Assembly: GCA_044235425.1 (NCBI GenBank)
Contig: JBIIHW010000025.1
Coordinates: 20,493-84,492 of the forward strand
Origin: JBJSXJ01 sp044235425
GTDB lineage: Bacteria; Planctomycetota; Planctomycetia; Pirellulales; Pirellulaceae
Length of the DNA stretch: 64,000 nt
Direction of reading: 5' to 3'
Positions within the stretch are counted from its first letter, which is position 1, and every line of letters starts with the position of its first letter. Made by a program: the position numbers and the translations under genes. This document shows, piece after piece, positions 17,355 through 26,604 of the stretch. The notes below the pieces were generated by a model. It did no database searches and was not told the DNA's origin. It saw nothing but the letters and a program-made list of their open reading frames with translations.

Positions 17355-18728
17355 ATGCTCGACCTATCAGCCAATACTTGGAGTCGCCGTTCGATATTGT
17401 CGATCGGCGGACTAGGTCTTTTGGGGCTCAACATACAGCGGGTTCTCGCTGCAGCAGAGAGTCGAGCGGCGATTAAGGCGCGCGCTAAGTCGGTGATTTT
17501 TCTATTTCAGTGGGGTGGCCCCAGCCATCTGGATACATTTGACATGAAGCCCGGAGCGCCCGCCGAGATCCGTGGGCCGCTCTCCCCCATCGCCACGTCG
17601 GTTCCTGGTCTGCAGATCTGTCACCAACTGCCAGCAGTCGCACCGCAGATGCATCGCATGACGATCATCCGCAGCATGACCCACACGATGAAAAACCATA
17701 ACTCGGCTGGCTATTACGCGCTGGCGGGACATGCGCCTGCCAGTGATGATCAGCGGCTCCGCGACTCCTTGGATCTATGGCCGGCCTACGGCAGCATCAT
17801 CGATCGTTTCGCTCCGAATTCCAACGGGATGCCCACATTCGTCTCCTATCCCCACACGATTCGCGATGGCTCGATCACGCCAGGGCAACATGCCAGTTTT
17901 CTGGGTAAACAGCATGATCCGCTGTTCTTTAAAGAGGATCCGAATGCGGCGAATTTTCAATTACCAGAACTGAGTTTACCGGCCAACTTATCCGTCGATC
18001 GTTTGCAACGGCGGCGTGCGATGCAGCAGTTGGTCGATCAGCAAACTCGTTTGTTGGAAAGCTCGGCTGAAGCTCGTGGTTTTGATGAATACTACGACAA
18101 AGCGATCGGCATGCTGACGTCGGATCGAGTGCGAAAGGCGTTTGATTTATCAGCTGAACCGCCGGAACTGCGCGATCGTTATGGACGCACAACCTATGGT
18201 CAAGGTTGTCTCTTGGCGCGGCGGTTGGTGGAGTCGGGTGTGAAGGTTGTGACCGTTTATTTTTCGGACAGTATTGGTGGTCAGAGCACCACGAATGGTG
18301 GCTGGGATACCCACGGCTTCAACAACACACGCATGTTCCCCATTGTGGAAAAATATCACTTCCCAATTACCAATCAGACTCTGCCCACTCTTCTGGATGA
18401 CCTCGCAGATCGCGGATTGCTCGATGAAACCCTGGTGGTCTGGTTTGGAGAGTTCGGTCGCACTCCGAAGATCAACGAGAACGTTAGTCGTGATCATTGG
18501 CCCCAATGTTACTCGGTGCTGCTAGCCGGTGGAGGAACTCGCGGTGGCTATATCTATGGCGCCTCCGACGCTCGCGGCGCCTATCCAGACGAACATCCGG
18601 TTCGGCCCGAAGACCTGGCGGCGACGATCTACCAGTTGGTGGGCATTGATCCACAAACGGAGGTCCGGGATCGAGCAAATCGGCCGCTCGCGATTGCCGG
18701 ACGACCCGTGCTGGATGTCTTCACCTGA
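17355..18728 (+). CDS. DUF1501 domain-containing exported protein
   Basis: A 457-residue DUF1501 protein. I chose the ATG at 17355 because it sits after the upstream stop and gives a proper secretion signal: SRRSILSIGGLGLLGLN has a twin-arginine and a hydrophobic stretch. Family motifs are FLFQWGGPSHLDTFDMKP near residue 50 and VWFGEFGRTPKINE near 365, followed by RDHWP and LAGGGTRGGYIYG. It lies 25 bases after the metallo-hydrolase stop, so the two are probably co-transcribed. The function of the family is not established. Confidence 0.85.
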   Translation: MLDLSANTWSRRSILSIGGLGLLGLNIQRVLAAAESRAAIKARAKSVIFLFQWGGPSHLDTFDMKPGAPAEIRGPLSPIATSVPGLQICHQLPAVAPQMHRMTIIRSMTHTMKNHNSAGYYALAGHAPASDDQRLRDSLDLWPAYGSIIDRFAPNSNGMPTFVSYPHTIRDGSITPGQHASFLGKQHDPLFFKEDPNAANFQLPELSLPANLSVDRLQRRRAMQQLVDQQTRLLESSAEARGFDEYYDKAIGMLTSDRVRKAFDLSAEPPELRDRYGRTTYGQGCLLARRLVESGVKVVTVYFSDSIGGQSTTNGGWDTHGFNNTRMFPIVEKYHFPITNQTLPTLLDDLADRGLLDETLVVWFGEFGRTPKINENVSRDHWPQCYSVLLAGGGTRGGYIYGASDARGAYPDEHPVRPEDLAATIYQLVGIDPQTEVRDRANRPLAIAGRPVLDVFT

Positions 18729-18848
18729 TCTACCTCGCGCCCTAATGATTACCTGATTCAGTAACGTGGTCAGTGTGCGGCCAATCGCTTACACTAGGTA
18801 TTCACAGGCGGTCACTCGCTTCTCTTTCATATTCAAAGGATTTCAATA

Positions 18849-19400
18849 ATGACTCATGCCTGGCACGACGTGACTCCCGGTGAACTGTTACCGATGGAGT
18901 TCGTCGCGGTGGTAGAGATTCCCACAGACTCCAGCGTTAAGTATGAACTGGACAAGAAGACAGGCCTGCTGCGACTCGACCGCATTCTCTACTCAGCCGT
19001 TTTCTATCCGGCGAATTATGGTTTCATTCCGCAGACGCTGGCCGAAGACAACGATCCCTTGGATGTCCTGGTTCTCTGTCAGGAACCACTAGCTCCGCTC
19101 GCGCTGGTGCAGAGTCGAGCGATTGGGTTGATGACGATGATCGACAGCGGAAAGATGGACCACAAGGTTCTGGCAGTGGCCGTTCATGACCCCGAGTACA
19201 ACGGGTTTATGGAGGCAGAGGAGCTGCCCGCACATCGCTTGAACATGCTGCGCCGCTTCTTCCAGGACTACAAGACGCTGGAAGGTAAGACGGTGGAAGT
19301 GGAAGAATTTCAGAGTGCAGCGAGCGCCAAGCCGGTTATTGAGGCGGCGCTAGCACGCTACAGCGAGGCGCGCCGCCGCGGTTTCACCGGGCCCTATTAA
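18849..19400 (+). CDS. ppa: Inorganic pyrophosphatase (family I)
   Basis: A 183-residue protein matching the soluble family I enzyme, which hydrolyses pyrophosphate to two phosphates in the cytoplasm. The motifs VVEIPTDSSVKYELDK, YPANYGFIPQT and the metal-binding DNDPLDVLVL (Asp cluster) are present. MDHKVLAVAV and the C-terminal FFQDYKTLEGK segment also fit. An AAAGGA ribosome-binding site lies ahead of the ATG. It is monocistronic in appearance. Confidence 0.95.
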   Translation: MTHAWHDVTPGELLPMEFVAVVEIPTDSSVKYELDKKTGLLRLDRILYSAVFYPANYGFIPQTLAEDNDPLDVLVLCQEPLAPLALVQSRAIGLMTMIDSGKMDHKVLAVAVHDPEYNGFMEAEELPAHRLNMLRRFFQDYKTLEGKTVEVEEFQSAASAKPVIEAALARYSEARRRGFTGPY

Positions 19401-19674
19401 AGCCGTCGGAAAGGTGCGAGACCTCCGGTGTATCGCTAAGAACTGGACGTCTCGCGCCCAGCGCCGCTTTGATTGAATGGGCAAAGATGTACTGAAGCCC
19501 TTGCCCCCTACCACTTTTTGGGGTGATGTTTTGCTCAGTCAACACTCGGGCTGGCTGGACCAAAAACGCGTTAAGTTGTATGGGCTGTATGGTCGATAAC
19601 GAATGAGGGGTCTGTGTGCCTGCGCGCCGGACCTGTCTTTCGTTCGCCGATTCAACGCTGGAATGCCCATCGCC

Positions 19675-21246
19675 ATGTACGAATCGTTTTTTCTTCTCCG
19701 TCAGCGGCCATTCTCGGCGTCCCCCGACCTCTATCACTATTTTCCGTCGCCTATGGCCGAACAGGCTCGCGAACAACTGGTGCAGTGCATCGAGCACGGT
19801 GCTGGACCTGCGCTGCTCATTGGCCCCCCAGGCACGGGTAAGTCGCTGCTCTGCCAGCTCATCGCTGACCATTTTCAAGCTGCCTATCAAGTTGTCAGCC
19901 TCAGTCACTCCACCGTCTGCACTCGTCGCGCTCTCTTCCAAAGCTTGCTCTACGCGCTCCGCTGTCGCACGAAAGGCTCCTCGGAAGGTGCCCTGCGACT
20001 CGCCATGTGGCATCACCTGGAATCACGACGAGCATGCCCGAATGGAGTGCTCGCGATTATCGACGAGGCGCATAAGTTGCCGATTCCGCTGCTGGAAGAG
20101 CTCCGAGTGCTCACCAACTGTGTCCTCGACGGCCAGCCTCGATTCCGGCTCGTGCTGGCTGGTGGTCCGTCGCTTGAAGAACGCTTTACGGACCCCGAAC
20201 TGGAAACCTTCAATCAACGACTTGGCACGCGCGCCTACCTGCAACCGCTGGTTCGAGAGGAAACCGCAGCCTACGTCCGCGCACTCATCGCCGCCGCCGA
20301 TGGAGTGCCCGATGAGATTTTTACGGATGAGGCCCTGCGAGCGTTTCATTACGCGACCGATGGCATCCCGCGACTCATCAATCAACTAGGCAATGCCACA
20401 CTTACGATGGCGGCTCGCCAACAGCGTCGACCGATCGACCGCGAACTGGTGGAGCATGCTTGGGCCGACCTGCAGCAATTGCCCACACCGGCACAAACAC
20501 CCACCGACCCCGGCCGTGCGGCCGATCCCATCCACTCAAACACCAGCTTCATCGAGTTCGGCTCGTTGACGGATGACACAAATGAGTTGGCTGACGGTAG
20601 CGACTATATCGAGTCCTCAGCGCCGGATGCTTCGACGGTGACCAGTGACGAATCGTCGGCCTATGAGGTGCCCGCCACGCACAATGCTTTCTACGATCAA
20701 ATTCACCATGTTGCCGCTCAACTGGAACGACCTCTTTTCCATTCACCAGCCAATGAATTGCCAGCCAATGAGTCGCCAGCCATTGAGTCGCCAGTGAATG
20801 AGTCGCCCGCTCAGCCGGCGAGTGGCGCGGCAGAGGTGATCGATCAGCAGCGTGCCGAAGCACGACGTTTACGGTTTCGTTTCGACCCCCCTGTGACCGC
20901 TTTTCCCATCGGCGCGCCGACAAGTAGTCCCGATGAATTCCATAGCGGAACAGTCCCCGCTCCACACTTTCTTCACCGACAACTCGACCAAAGCCGGAGT
21001 TCGCCAGGGCAGCAGCCCGAATCAACGCCCACGACGGAACGACCAACAACTCCACACGCCAAGCCGCACGACCGGCCACTCGGCCATGAACTCCTGATTG
21101 TGCCGGACGAGGCTGAACCGACGGAACGCACGCCGGGAGAACGGCGGCTAGACCAGCGACATGACCTGGATTCCGACCGACAGAAAAGTCGTGCCAACCG
21201 CATGGATTATCGCCTCTTATTCGCTCAACTACGTCGTCGCCAGTGA
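19675..21246 (+). CDS. ExeA-like AAA ATPase with repetitive C-terminal tail
   Basis: About 523 residues. The ATG at 19675 gives the ExeA-type start MYESFFLLRQRPFSASPDLYHYF, which contains the family's conserved PF...SPD element. The AAA core has the Walker A GPPGTGKS (about residue 56) and Walker B LAIIDEAHK (about 130). A sensor region and GIPRLINQLGN follow. From about residue 290 the tail is low complexity, with short repeats of the NESPA type. ExeA-like ATPases act in secretion, pilus or polysaccharide export complexes. The tail has no membrane helix I can see. Its stop overlaps the start of the following glycosyltransferase. Confidence 0.8.
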   Translation: MYESFFLLRQRPFSASPDLYHYFPSPMAEQAREQLVQCIEHGAGPALLIGPPGTGKSLLCQLIADHFQAAYQVVSLSHSTVCTRRALFQSLLYALRCRTKGSSEGALRLAMWHHLESRRACPNGVLAIIDEAHKLPIPLLEELRVLTNCVLDGQPRFRLVLAGGPSLEERFTDPELETFNQRLGTRAYLQPLVREETAAYVRALIAAADGVPDEIFTDEALRAFHYATDGIPRLINQLGNATLTMAARQQRRPIDRELVEHAWADLQQLPTPAQTPTDPGRAADPIHSNTSFIEFGSLTDDTNELADGSDYIESSAPDASTVTSDESSAYEVPATHNAFYDQIHHVAAQLERPLFHSPANELPANESPAIESPVNESPAQPASGAAEVIDQQRAEARRLRFRFDPPVTAFPIGAPTSSPDEFHSGTVPAPHFLHRQLDQSRSSPGQQPESTPTTERPTTPHAKPHDRPLGHELLIVPDEAEPTERTPGERRLDQRHDLDSDRQKSRANRMDYRLLFAQLRRRQ

Positions 21247-22052
21247 CCACTCGAAATCCTCCCACTGTCCTGGTAAGCGTCGCCACCTACAACGAAATCG
21301 ACAACCTGCCCCAACTGGTCGATGAGTTGTTCCGAGCGGCACCGGACGTTCACTTGCTCGTTGTCGATGATCAGTCGCCTGACGGCACCGGAGCTTGGTG
21401 CGATCAGTATTCCACTCGCGACTCGCGACTGCGCTGTCTGCATCGTTCCGGCAAGCTGGGCCTTGGTACCGCCATCATCGCGGGCCTGCGGTGGGCCATC
21501 GATCATGACTATGACGTAGTGGTACACCTGGACGGCGACCTCAGCCATTCACCGTCGGATGTTCCCCGACTCCTAGCTCGCCTCCTGGGCGAGGATCGTG
21601 CGGCGCCAGGGCCGAACCAAGTGGATACTCGTGCTTCAGACACCCGCGACAACCTGCCGAGCGCAGGCCACGATCACTGTCCCGATGTCGTAATTGGATC
21701 GCGGTATGTTTCGGGTGGTGGAGTGGAGAACTGGCCGTGGCTGCGACGACTAATGAGTCGAGCGGTGAACACCTACTGCCGCTGGCTCTTGCGTATTCCC
21801 GTGCGCGATTGCAGCGGCGGTTTTCGAGCGTATCGAGTGTCCTTGCTCCGGCAACTGGATTTCAGCCAACTCGAAGCGACCGGTTACGCTCTGCTCGAGG
21901 AACTTCTGTTTCACTGTCATCGCGCCGGCGCGGTGCTGAGTGAAGTGCCGATCGTGTTTCGCAATCGGCGTCACGGTTCATCGAAAGTAAGCCTGGCCGA
22001 AGCCTGGGGCGTGCTCACCGTCGTCTGGAAAAATCGTCGTCGAACGTCCTGA
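21243..22052 (+). CDS. Polyprenol-phosphate mannosyltransferase-like GT2
   Basis: A 269-residue family 2 glycosyltransferase resembling dolichol/polyprenol-phosphate mannose synthase. It has VVDDQSPDGTG, KLGLGTAIIAGLRW, HLDGDLSHSP (metal-binding region), GSRYVSGGG and RNRRHGSSKVS. It lacks C-terminal membrane helices, so it is the soluble form. It starts with a GTG whose bases overlap the TGA of the ExeA-like gene (GTGA at 21243-21246), indicating translational coupling. The likely reaction is transfer of a sugar from a nucleotide sugar onto a polyprenol phosphate at the membrane. Confidence 0.85.
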   Translation: MTTRNPPTVLVSVATYNEIDNLPQLVDELFRAAPDVHLLVVDDQSPDGTGAWCDQYSTRDSRLRCLHRSGKLGLGTAIIAGLRWAIDHDYDVVVHLDGDLSHSPSDVPRLLARLLGEDRAAPGPNQVDTRASDTRDNLPSAGHDHCPDVVIGSRYVSGGGVENWPWLRRLMSRAVNTYCRWLLRIPVRDCSGGFRAYRVSLLRQLDFSQLEATGYALLEELLFHCHRAGAVLSEVPIVFRNRRHGSSKVSLAEAWGVLTVVWKNRRRTS

Positions 22053-22088
22053 TTCAACGACCGACGCATTTGACCGCTACCCCGAAGC

Positions 22089-24689
22089 TTATACATCCAA
22101 GTTGCGAACATCGAGTGCGTGCTTTTCGATAAACTCACGACGCGGTTCCACCTTGTCGCCCATTAGCACTCGGAACATGTCATCCGCCGCACCGGCATCA
22201 CGCATGCTCACTTGCACCAACGTACGATTGGCCGGATCGAGCGTCGTCTCACGTAACTCTTCAGCATTCATTTCGCCCAAGCCTTTGAAGCGTGTGACCG
22301 ACCAACCCTTCTGACCCAACTCGCGGATCGCCGTCGGTAGTCCACGCAGATCATTGAGTGCCACTTCGCTGTCAGCTCGACGCAGCACATAGCGTGGAGT
22401 CTCAATCCCGGTGCGATCTTGCGGAATCAAGGCTTGAATATCAAACCCCAAATCCTTGATCTCCTTGAGTCCGGCATTGATGGTACGGACTTCGTGCAAT
22501 TCCGTGATATGCAACTGAGTGGCAGTGGGGACTGGAGCGGCTCCGCTGGCCGCGTCACCCGTCGTCGCCTTCTCACCACTCGTCGGCACCGCTTGATCAT
22601 CCGTAACCGTAAGTTCCCGACCAGCCGCTTGCTCCTCGCGAGCCAAAAACTCATCGAGTTCGGCACGGGTGGCAAACCAATATTCCTTGCGACCGAGAAA
22701 TACGTGGAAGACAGGCAAGCGATCGCCACCATCCATGCGGCGTGCATGCGAGCGTAAACTGACACCACGCTTTTCCAATGCGACGAGTGCATCTTCCATC
22801 GTGGCCAAAGCTTTCGAGAGACGCGTCATTTCTTCGCCAGAGATCTGCCGCCCGTCGCCAGGATCGAACACGGCATCCGCCAAACCGCGTTCCATCAGCT
22901 GCGATTTCATCTCCTCATCGGTCTGCACATAAAACGTCTCTTTCTTGCCACGCACGCGGAATAGAGGTGGCTGAGCGACATAGACGTGCCCCTTCGACAC
23001 CAATTCACTCATCTGCCGATAGAAGAAGGTGAGTAGCAACGTACGGATGTGCGAACCGTCGACGTCGGCGTCGGTCATGATGATGACTTTGCTATAGCGC
23101 CGACGCTCGAGATCCTGTTCCGCTCCAATCCCGCTGCCGATCGCCTGAATCATGCTCTGAATCGCTTCGCTGGCGAGCACTTTATCTTCGCGAGATTTAT
23201 ATGCGTTGATGATTTTTCCACGCAGCGGCAGAATGGCTTGAAACTCACGAAGTCGACCACCTTCGGCGCTACCACCGGCCGAGTCACCTTCGACGAGGTA
23301 GAGTTCGCACTTGTTGACATCCTTACTGATGCAGTCGCGCAGTTTTCCGGGCAAGCCGCCACCGCTGAGTGCACCTTTACGCTGCTGAACCAATTCCTTC
23401 GCTTTTCTGGCGGCCACTCGAGCTTCCGCGGCCAGCAAACCTTTCTTCAAAATCGACTTAGCGGTTTTCGGATTCTCTTCCAGGTACTTCGACAATTTGT
23501 CGTTGACGACGGAAGCGATAATCCCCTCCACGTCGCTGTTGCCCAGTTTGGTTTTGGTTTGGCCTTCAAACTGAGGATGAGCCACCCGCACGGAGATCAC
23601 GCACGTCAAACCCTCCCGGAAATCATCCCCGGTCGGTACGAGGTCTTTGAAGAGATCCTCTTTTTTGCCATAGGCGTTCAGCGTGCGAGTCAGAGCAGAG
23701 CGGTAACCGGAAACGTGCGTACCACCTTCCACGGTATGAATATTGTTCACGTAGGAATGCACGTTTTCCGTGTATTCCGACGAATACTGCATGGCGATTT
23801 CGTACTGGATTCCCTCGCTATCCCCGCTGAAATAGATCACGTCAGCATGCAAAGCCTCGCTCGCCCGATTCAAATGCTCGACGAATTCCAAAATGCCTCG
23901 TTCATAATAGAACTCAGCACCCTCATTGTTCCGCTGATCATGAAACTTGATGCGCACACCGCTGTTGAGGAACGCGAGTTCCTGCAGTCGCTTGTGCAGC
24001 GTGTCGTATTGAAACTTGGTGATACTGAAGATGTTGGGATCGGGTTTGAACGTGGTCTTGGTGCCGGTCCGAGTGGTGGAACCGACCTTGCGCACCGGCC
24101 CCTGTGGTTCGCCCCGCTCATACTCTTGCTGATAGACATGACCACCACGGCAAACTTGCACCTCGCACCACTGCGACAAGAAGTTCACCACCGTCACGCC
24201 GACACCGTGCAACCCACCTGATGTTTGGTAAGCACCTTTCTCGAACTTGCCACCAAATTTCAGCACGCACATCACGCCTTCCAGAGCGGATACATCGCGA
24301 CCATATTCGATCGATAGCTGCTCATGTCGATCAACTGGAACACCGCGACCATCATCTTCGACAGTGACGGAGCCATCGTTGTTAACGGTAATCGAAATGT
24401 TCTTGGCGTAGCCAGCCATCGCTTCATCGATGGAGTTGTCGACGACTTCATAAACGAGGTGATGCAAGCCGCGAGTGCCGATGTCACCGATGTACATGGC
24501 CGGTCGTTGCCGCACGTGCTCCTGATCGGACAAATGCTGCAAATCGTCCGCGCCGTAATCCGCGTCCCCTCGAATTGGAACGGGCGGAACATCCGCCGCT
24601 GTCGGGGTTGGCGAATGTTGCTCTGCCTGCGCCTGCGTCTCAGCGTGCTTGGCTGCATCGTCGTCATTCGGTCGCACTTCGTCACTCAT
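22089..24689 (-). CDS. gyrB: DNA gyrase subunit B
   Basis: An ATP-dependent type II topoisomerase subunit of about 866 residues. The GHKL ATPase region has RPAMYIGD, YEVVDNSIDEA, DDGRGVPVD and GGLHGVGV. The TOPRIM motif is LVEGDSAGGSAEGGR (about 440-455) and DADVDGSHIRTL follows. An insertion of low-complexity Ala/Thr/Gly sequence sits in the C-terminal half, and a polar 50-residue N-terminal extension precedes the core, which explains the length. The ATG at 24689 is preceded by GAGG at a good distance; an ATG at 24698 would be too close to it. It is the last gene of the dnaA-dnaN-dciA-gyrB run. Confidence 0.95.
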   Translation of the reverse strand: MSDEVRPNDDDAAKHAETQAQAEQHSPTPTAADVPPVPIRGDADYGADDLQHLSDQEHVRQRPAMYIGDIGTRGLHHLVYEVVDNSIDEAMAGYAKNISITVNNDGSVTVEDDGRGVPVDRHEQLSIEYGRDVSALEGVMCVLKFGGKFEKGAYQTSGGLHGVGVTVVNFLSQWCEVQVCRGGHVYQQEYERGEPQGPVRKVGSTTRTGTKTTFKPDPNIFSITKFQYDTLHKRLQELAFLNSGVRIKFHDQRNNEGAEFYYERGILEFVEHLNRASEALHADVIYFSGDSEGIQYEIAMQYSSEYTENVHSYVNNIHTVEGGTHVSGYRSALTRTLNAYGKKEDLFKDLVPTGDDFREGLTCVISVRVAHPQFEGQTKTKLGNSDVEGIIASVVNDKLSKYLEENPKTAKSILKKGLLAAEARVAARKAKELVQQRKGALSGGGLPGKLRDCISKDVNKCELYLVEGDSAGGSAEGGRLREFQAILPLRGKIINAYKSREDKVLASEAIQSMIQAIGSGIGAEQDLERRRYSKVIIMTDADVDGSHIRTLLLTFFYRQMSELVSKGHVYVAQPPLFRVRGKKETFYVQTDEEMKSQLMERGLADAVFDPGDGRQISGEEMTRLSKALATMEDALVALEKRGVSLRSHARRMDGGDRLPVFHVFLGRKEYWFATRAELDEFLAREEQAAGRELTVTDDQAVPTSGEKATTGDAASGAAPVPTATQLHITELHEVRTINAGLKEIKDLGFDIQALIPQDRTGIETPRYVLRRADSEVALNDLRGLPTAIRELGQKGWSVTRFKGLGEMNAEELRETTLDPANRTLVQVSMRDAGAADDMFRVLMGDKVEPRREFIEKHALDVRNLDV

Positions 24690-24716
24690 CAGATCCATCC
24701 TCGGACGTTACCAACG

Positions 24717-25115
24717 TCAAACTTTTCCCACTCGAAATTTCAGACTGCGAATTTTGTGATCCGGTATCAACTGCTTCAGTAGTCGCAATAACTCGGCCTG
24801 CTGAAACGTCAGTTCCTGGACAAGTGCCGGATGACTGACATGAATCTCAAACACTCCACGTTTTACGTCCCCCGGCAGCATGTTTTTCAGCGAATCCTTG
24901 GAACGGAGTACCGTGGCGACGGCTTGTTCCCAGGCTGACTGTCGTTCCGCCGCCGTTGCCGACTGCGAATATCCACGTCGCGACATCAAGTTGCTCATGA
25001 GCGTCGCGATGGAGGTTGGTTCCTTGGGTCGCTTGGGTGGCCGCCACTTCAATTCGTCCAGCAACTCATTCCAATCCTCGTCGTGGATCGATGGTTGTGG
25101 TTTGCGACGCGGCAT
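24717..25115 (-). CDS. dciA: DUF721/DciA family helicase-loader-like protein
   Basis: A 132-residue protein of the DUF721 (DciA) family, the presumed replicative-helicase operator in bacteria that lack DnaC or DnaI. The core runs from about residue 35 to the end: a helical part with SAWEQAV, then the KH-like segment ending GDVKRGVFEIHVSHPALVQEL and IRSLKFRVGKV. The ATG at 25115 is preceded by AGGTG at good spacing, and the longer frame only adds 16 unrelated residues. Position between dnaN and gyrB is a classic DciA location. Sure of family, less of function. Confidence 0.85.
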   Translation of the reverse strand: MPRRKPQPSIHDEDWNELLDELKWRPPKRPKEPTSIATLMSNLMSRRGYSQSATAAERQSAWEQAVATVLRSKDSLKNMLPGDVKRGVFEIHVSHPALVQELTFQQAELLRLLKQLIPDHKIRSLKFRVGKV

Positions 25116-25172
25116 GGACAGGCACCTTACCCAAAAAACCGATCGAATTTGTTCCTTCGACACGGCCCTCAG

Positions 25173-26288
25173 TTAGTTATCTTTGGCCAGCGGCATGACC
25201 ACATAGGCATATCCATCTTCCGTCAAAAACAGCACCGCCGCGGCCCCTGATTGAATCTCCACCGTGATCGTGCGATCGGCATCGAGCACCTTGAGTACAT
25301 CCGAGACATAGCGATTATCCAGCGAAACGGTGATCCTTTCGCCCGTGTAATCGATGGGCAACTCAACCAACGACTGTCCAACTTCAGCCGTGACTCCACT
25401 CATCGACAACGTACCATCACCAAACGTAAAGTCGATGCCGCGACTCTGTTCACTCGACACAATCGCCGCTTGACGCAGTGCGGTGAAAAAAGGACCAACC
25501 GTCAGTTGGACGCGTGGTGCATTGGAACGTTGCGGCAGAACATCTCGCCAGCGCGGAAACTTGCCTTCCACCAACCGCGAGAAAAAGGTGATACCACCTT
25601 TGCGTACCACAATGTCGTTATTGCGAGCGGTGATTTGCAGGTCGCCGTCACCATCCGTCAAACCACGGTCCATCAGCTGAAACGCTCGCGAGGGCACGAT
25701 CGTCGTCGTACCCTCTTTGCCATGGTCGCCAATCATCGTCGCCAGACCTTCCATCTTGGCAAGCCGACGGCCATCCGTACCAACGGCAGTAATCTTACTG
25801 TCGCCAAACTCTAACAAGACTCCGCCTAAGGCATAACGGCTACTTTCCGTCTCCGTGGCAAACAACGTACGACGAGCTAATTCATGGAATAGTCGCGTCG
25901 AGACCGTGTGACAACGATCCTCGCGACTTACCGATAAATTCGGAAACTCTTCCGGATCCCCGCTAGGGAATTTCAATGTTGCTCGCTGACCCTTGACCGT
26001 CGTGCCGTTGCCGTCGGAGGTCAATTGCAGACGCTCATCCGAGTTTTCTCGAATCAAATTACCAAAACGCTGGACAGGCAGAAGCACCGAACCAGGTTGC
26101 TCCACCGTTACTCCTTGAACTTCCACTCGCACACCCACTTCCAAATCGGTGGCGGTGAGCAGCACACCGTCTGGTGTGGCATCCATTTTGACATTCAGCA
26201 ACACGGGCTTCGGCGAACGTGCGGCGACAACAGATGCGGCGATCGAAAATGCGGCCGCCATTTGGTTACGATCAAACGTGATCTTCAT
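25173..26288 (-). CDS. dnaN: DNA polymerase III beta subunit (sliding clamp)
   Basis: A 371-residue clamp of normal length with the three-domain repeat. MKITFDRNQMAAAFSIAASVV opens it, followed by PVLLNVKMDATPDGVLLTATDLEVGV. The central part has YALGGVLLEF and AVGTDGRRLAKME. The C-terminal part has GERITVSLDNRYVSDVLKVLD and ends VMPLAKDN. It holds Pol III and partner proteins on DNA. A GAAGGAAG ribosome-binding site precedes the ATG. It is separated from dnaA by a 316-base gap. Confidence 0.95.
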   Translation of the reverse strand: MKITFDRNQMAAAFSIAASVVAARSPKPVLLNVKMDATPDGVLLTATDLEVGVRVEVQGVTVEQPGSVLLPVQRFGNLIRENSDERLQLTSDGNGTTVKGQRATLKFPSGDPEEFPNLSVSREDRCHTVSTRLFHELARRTLFATETESSRYALGGVLLEFGDSKITAVGTDGRRLAKMEGLATMIGDHGKEGTTTIVPSRAFQLMDRGLTDGDGDLQITARNNDIVVRKGGITFFSRLVEGKFPRWRDVLPQRSNAPRVQLTVGPFFTALRQAAIVSSEQSRGIDFTFGDGTLSMSGVTAEVGQSLVELPIDYTGERITVSLDNRYVSDVLKVLDADRTITVEIQSGAAAVLFLTEDGYAYVVMPLAKDN

Positions 26289-26604
26289 ACGGTTGCTTCC
26301 TTCAACAAAACGCTCAAACGACTCTTCAGGGTCTCTTCTATGTCTCTTCTTTATTGCTCTTTTATTTATTGTTGTCTTATTAATAGAGCGACATGAACCA
26401 GGTCACGGTTGCTTCGTCGTGTCGCTCTAAATCCATTCCCATCCATTCTTTCGCTTGACCAACTGACAGGTTTTCTACCGTGTAAAACCGGTTGTTTGCC
26501 TGTCTTCACTCGGTCACATCTCTGTCTCTACTTGTCGATCATTCGCTTTTGGCACGACGGAGGTTGCTAAACCAGTCACAATCAGTGACAGGATGCCACA
26601 CGAA
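26289..26604. other. dnaA-dnaN intergenic region, candidate replication origin
   Basis: A 316-base gap between dnaA and dnaN. It contains a clearly AT-rich tract (about 26335-26385, TTATTTATTGTTGTCTTATT type). An inverted repeat follows: GAGCGACA at 26386-26393 with TGTCGCTC at 26420-26427. A second is GGTTTT at 26469-26474 with AAAACC at 26484-26489. Repeated TCTCTTCT and CAGTCACA/CAGTGACA motifs also occur. I see no consensus DnaA box (TTATCCACA) by eye here or upstream of dnaA. The dnaN promoter must also lie here. Origin status is an inference from gene context. Confidence 0.4.

Noticed and set aside
23049..24221. 390-residue open frame on the plus strand
   Set aside because: It is the antisense of gyrB.
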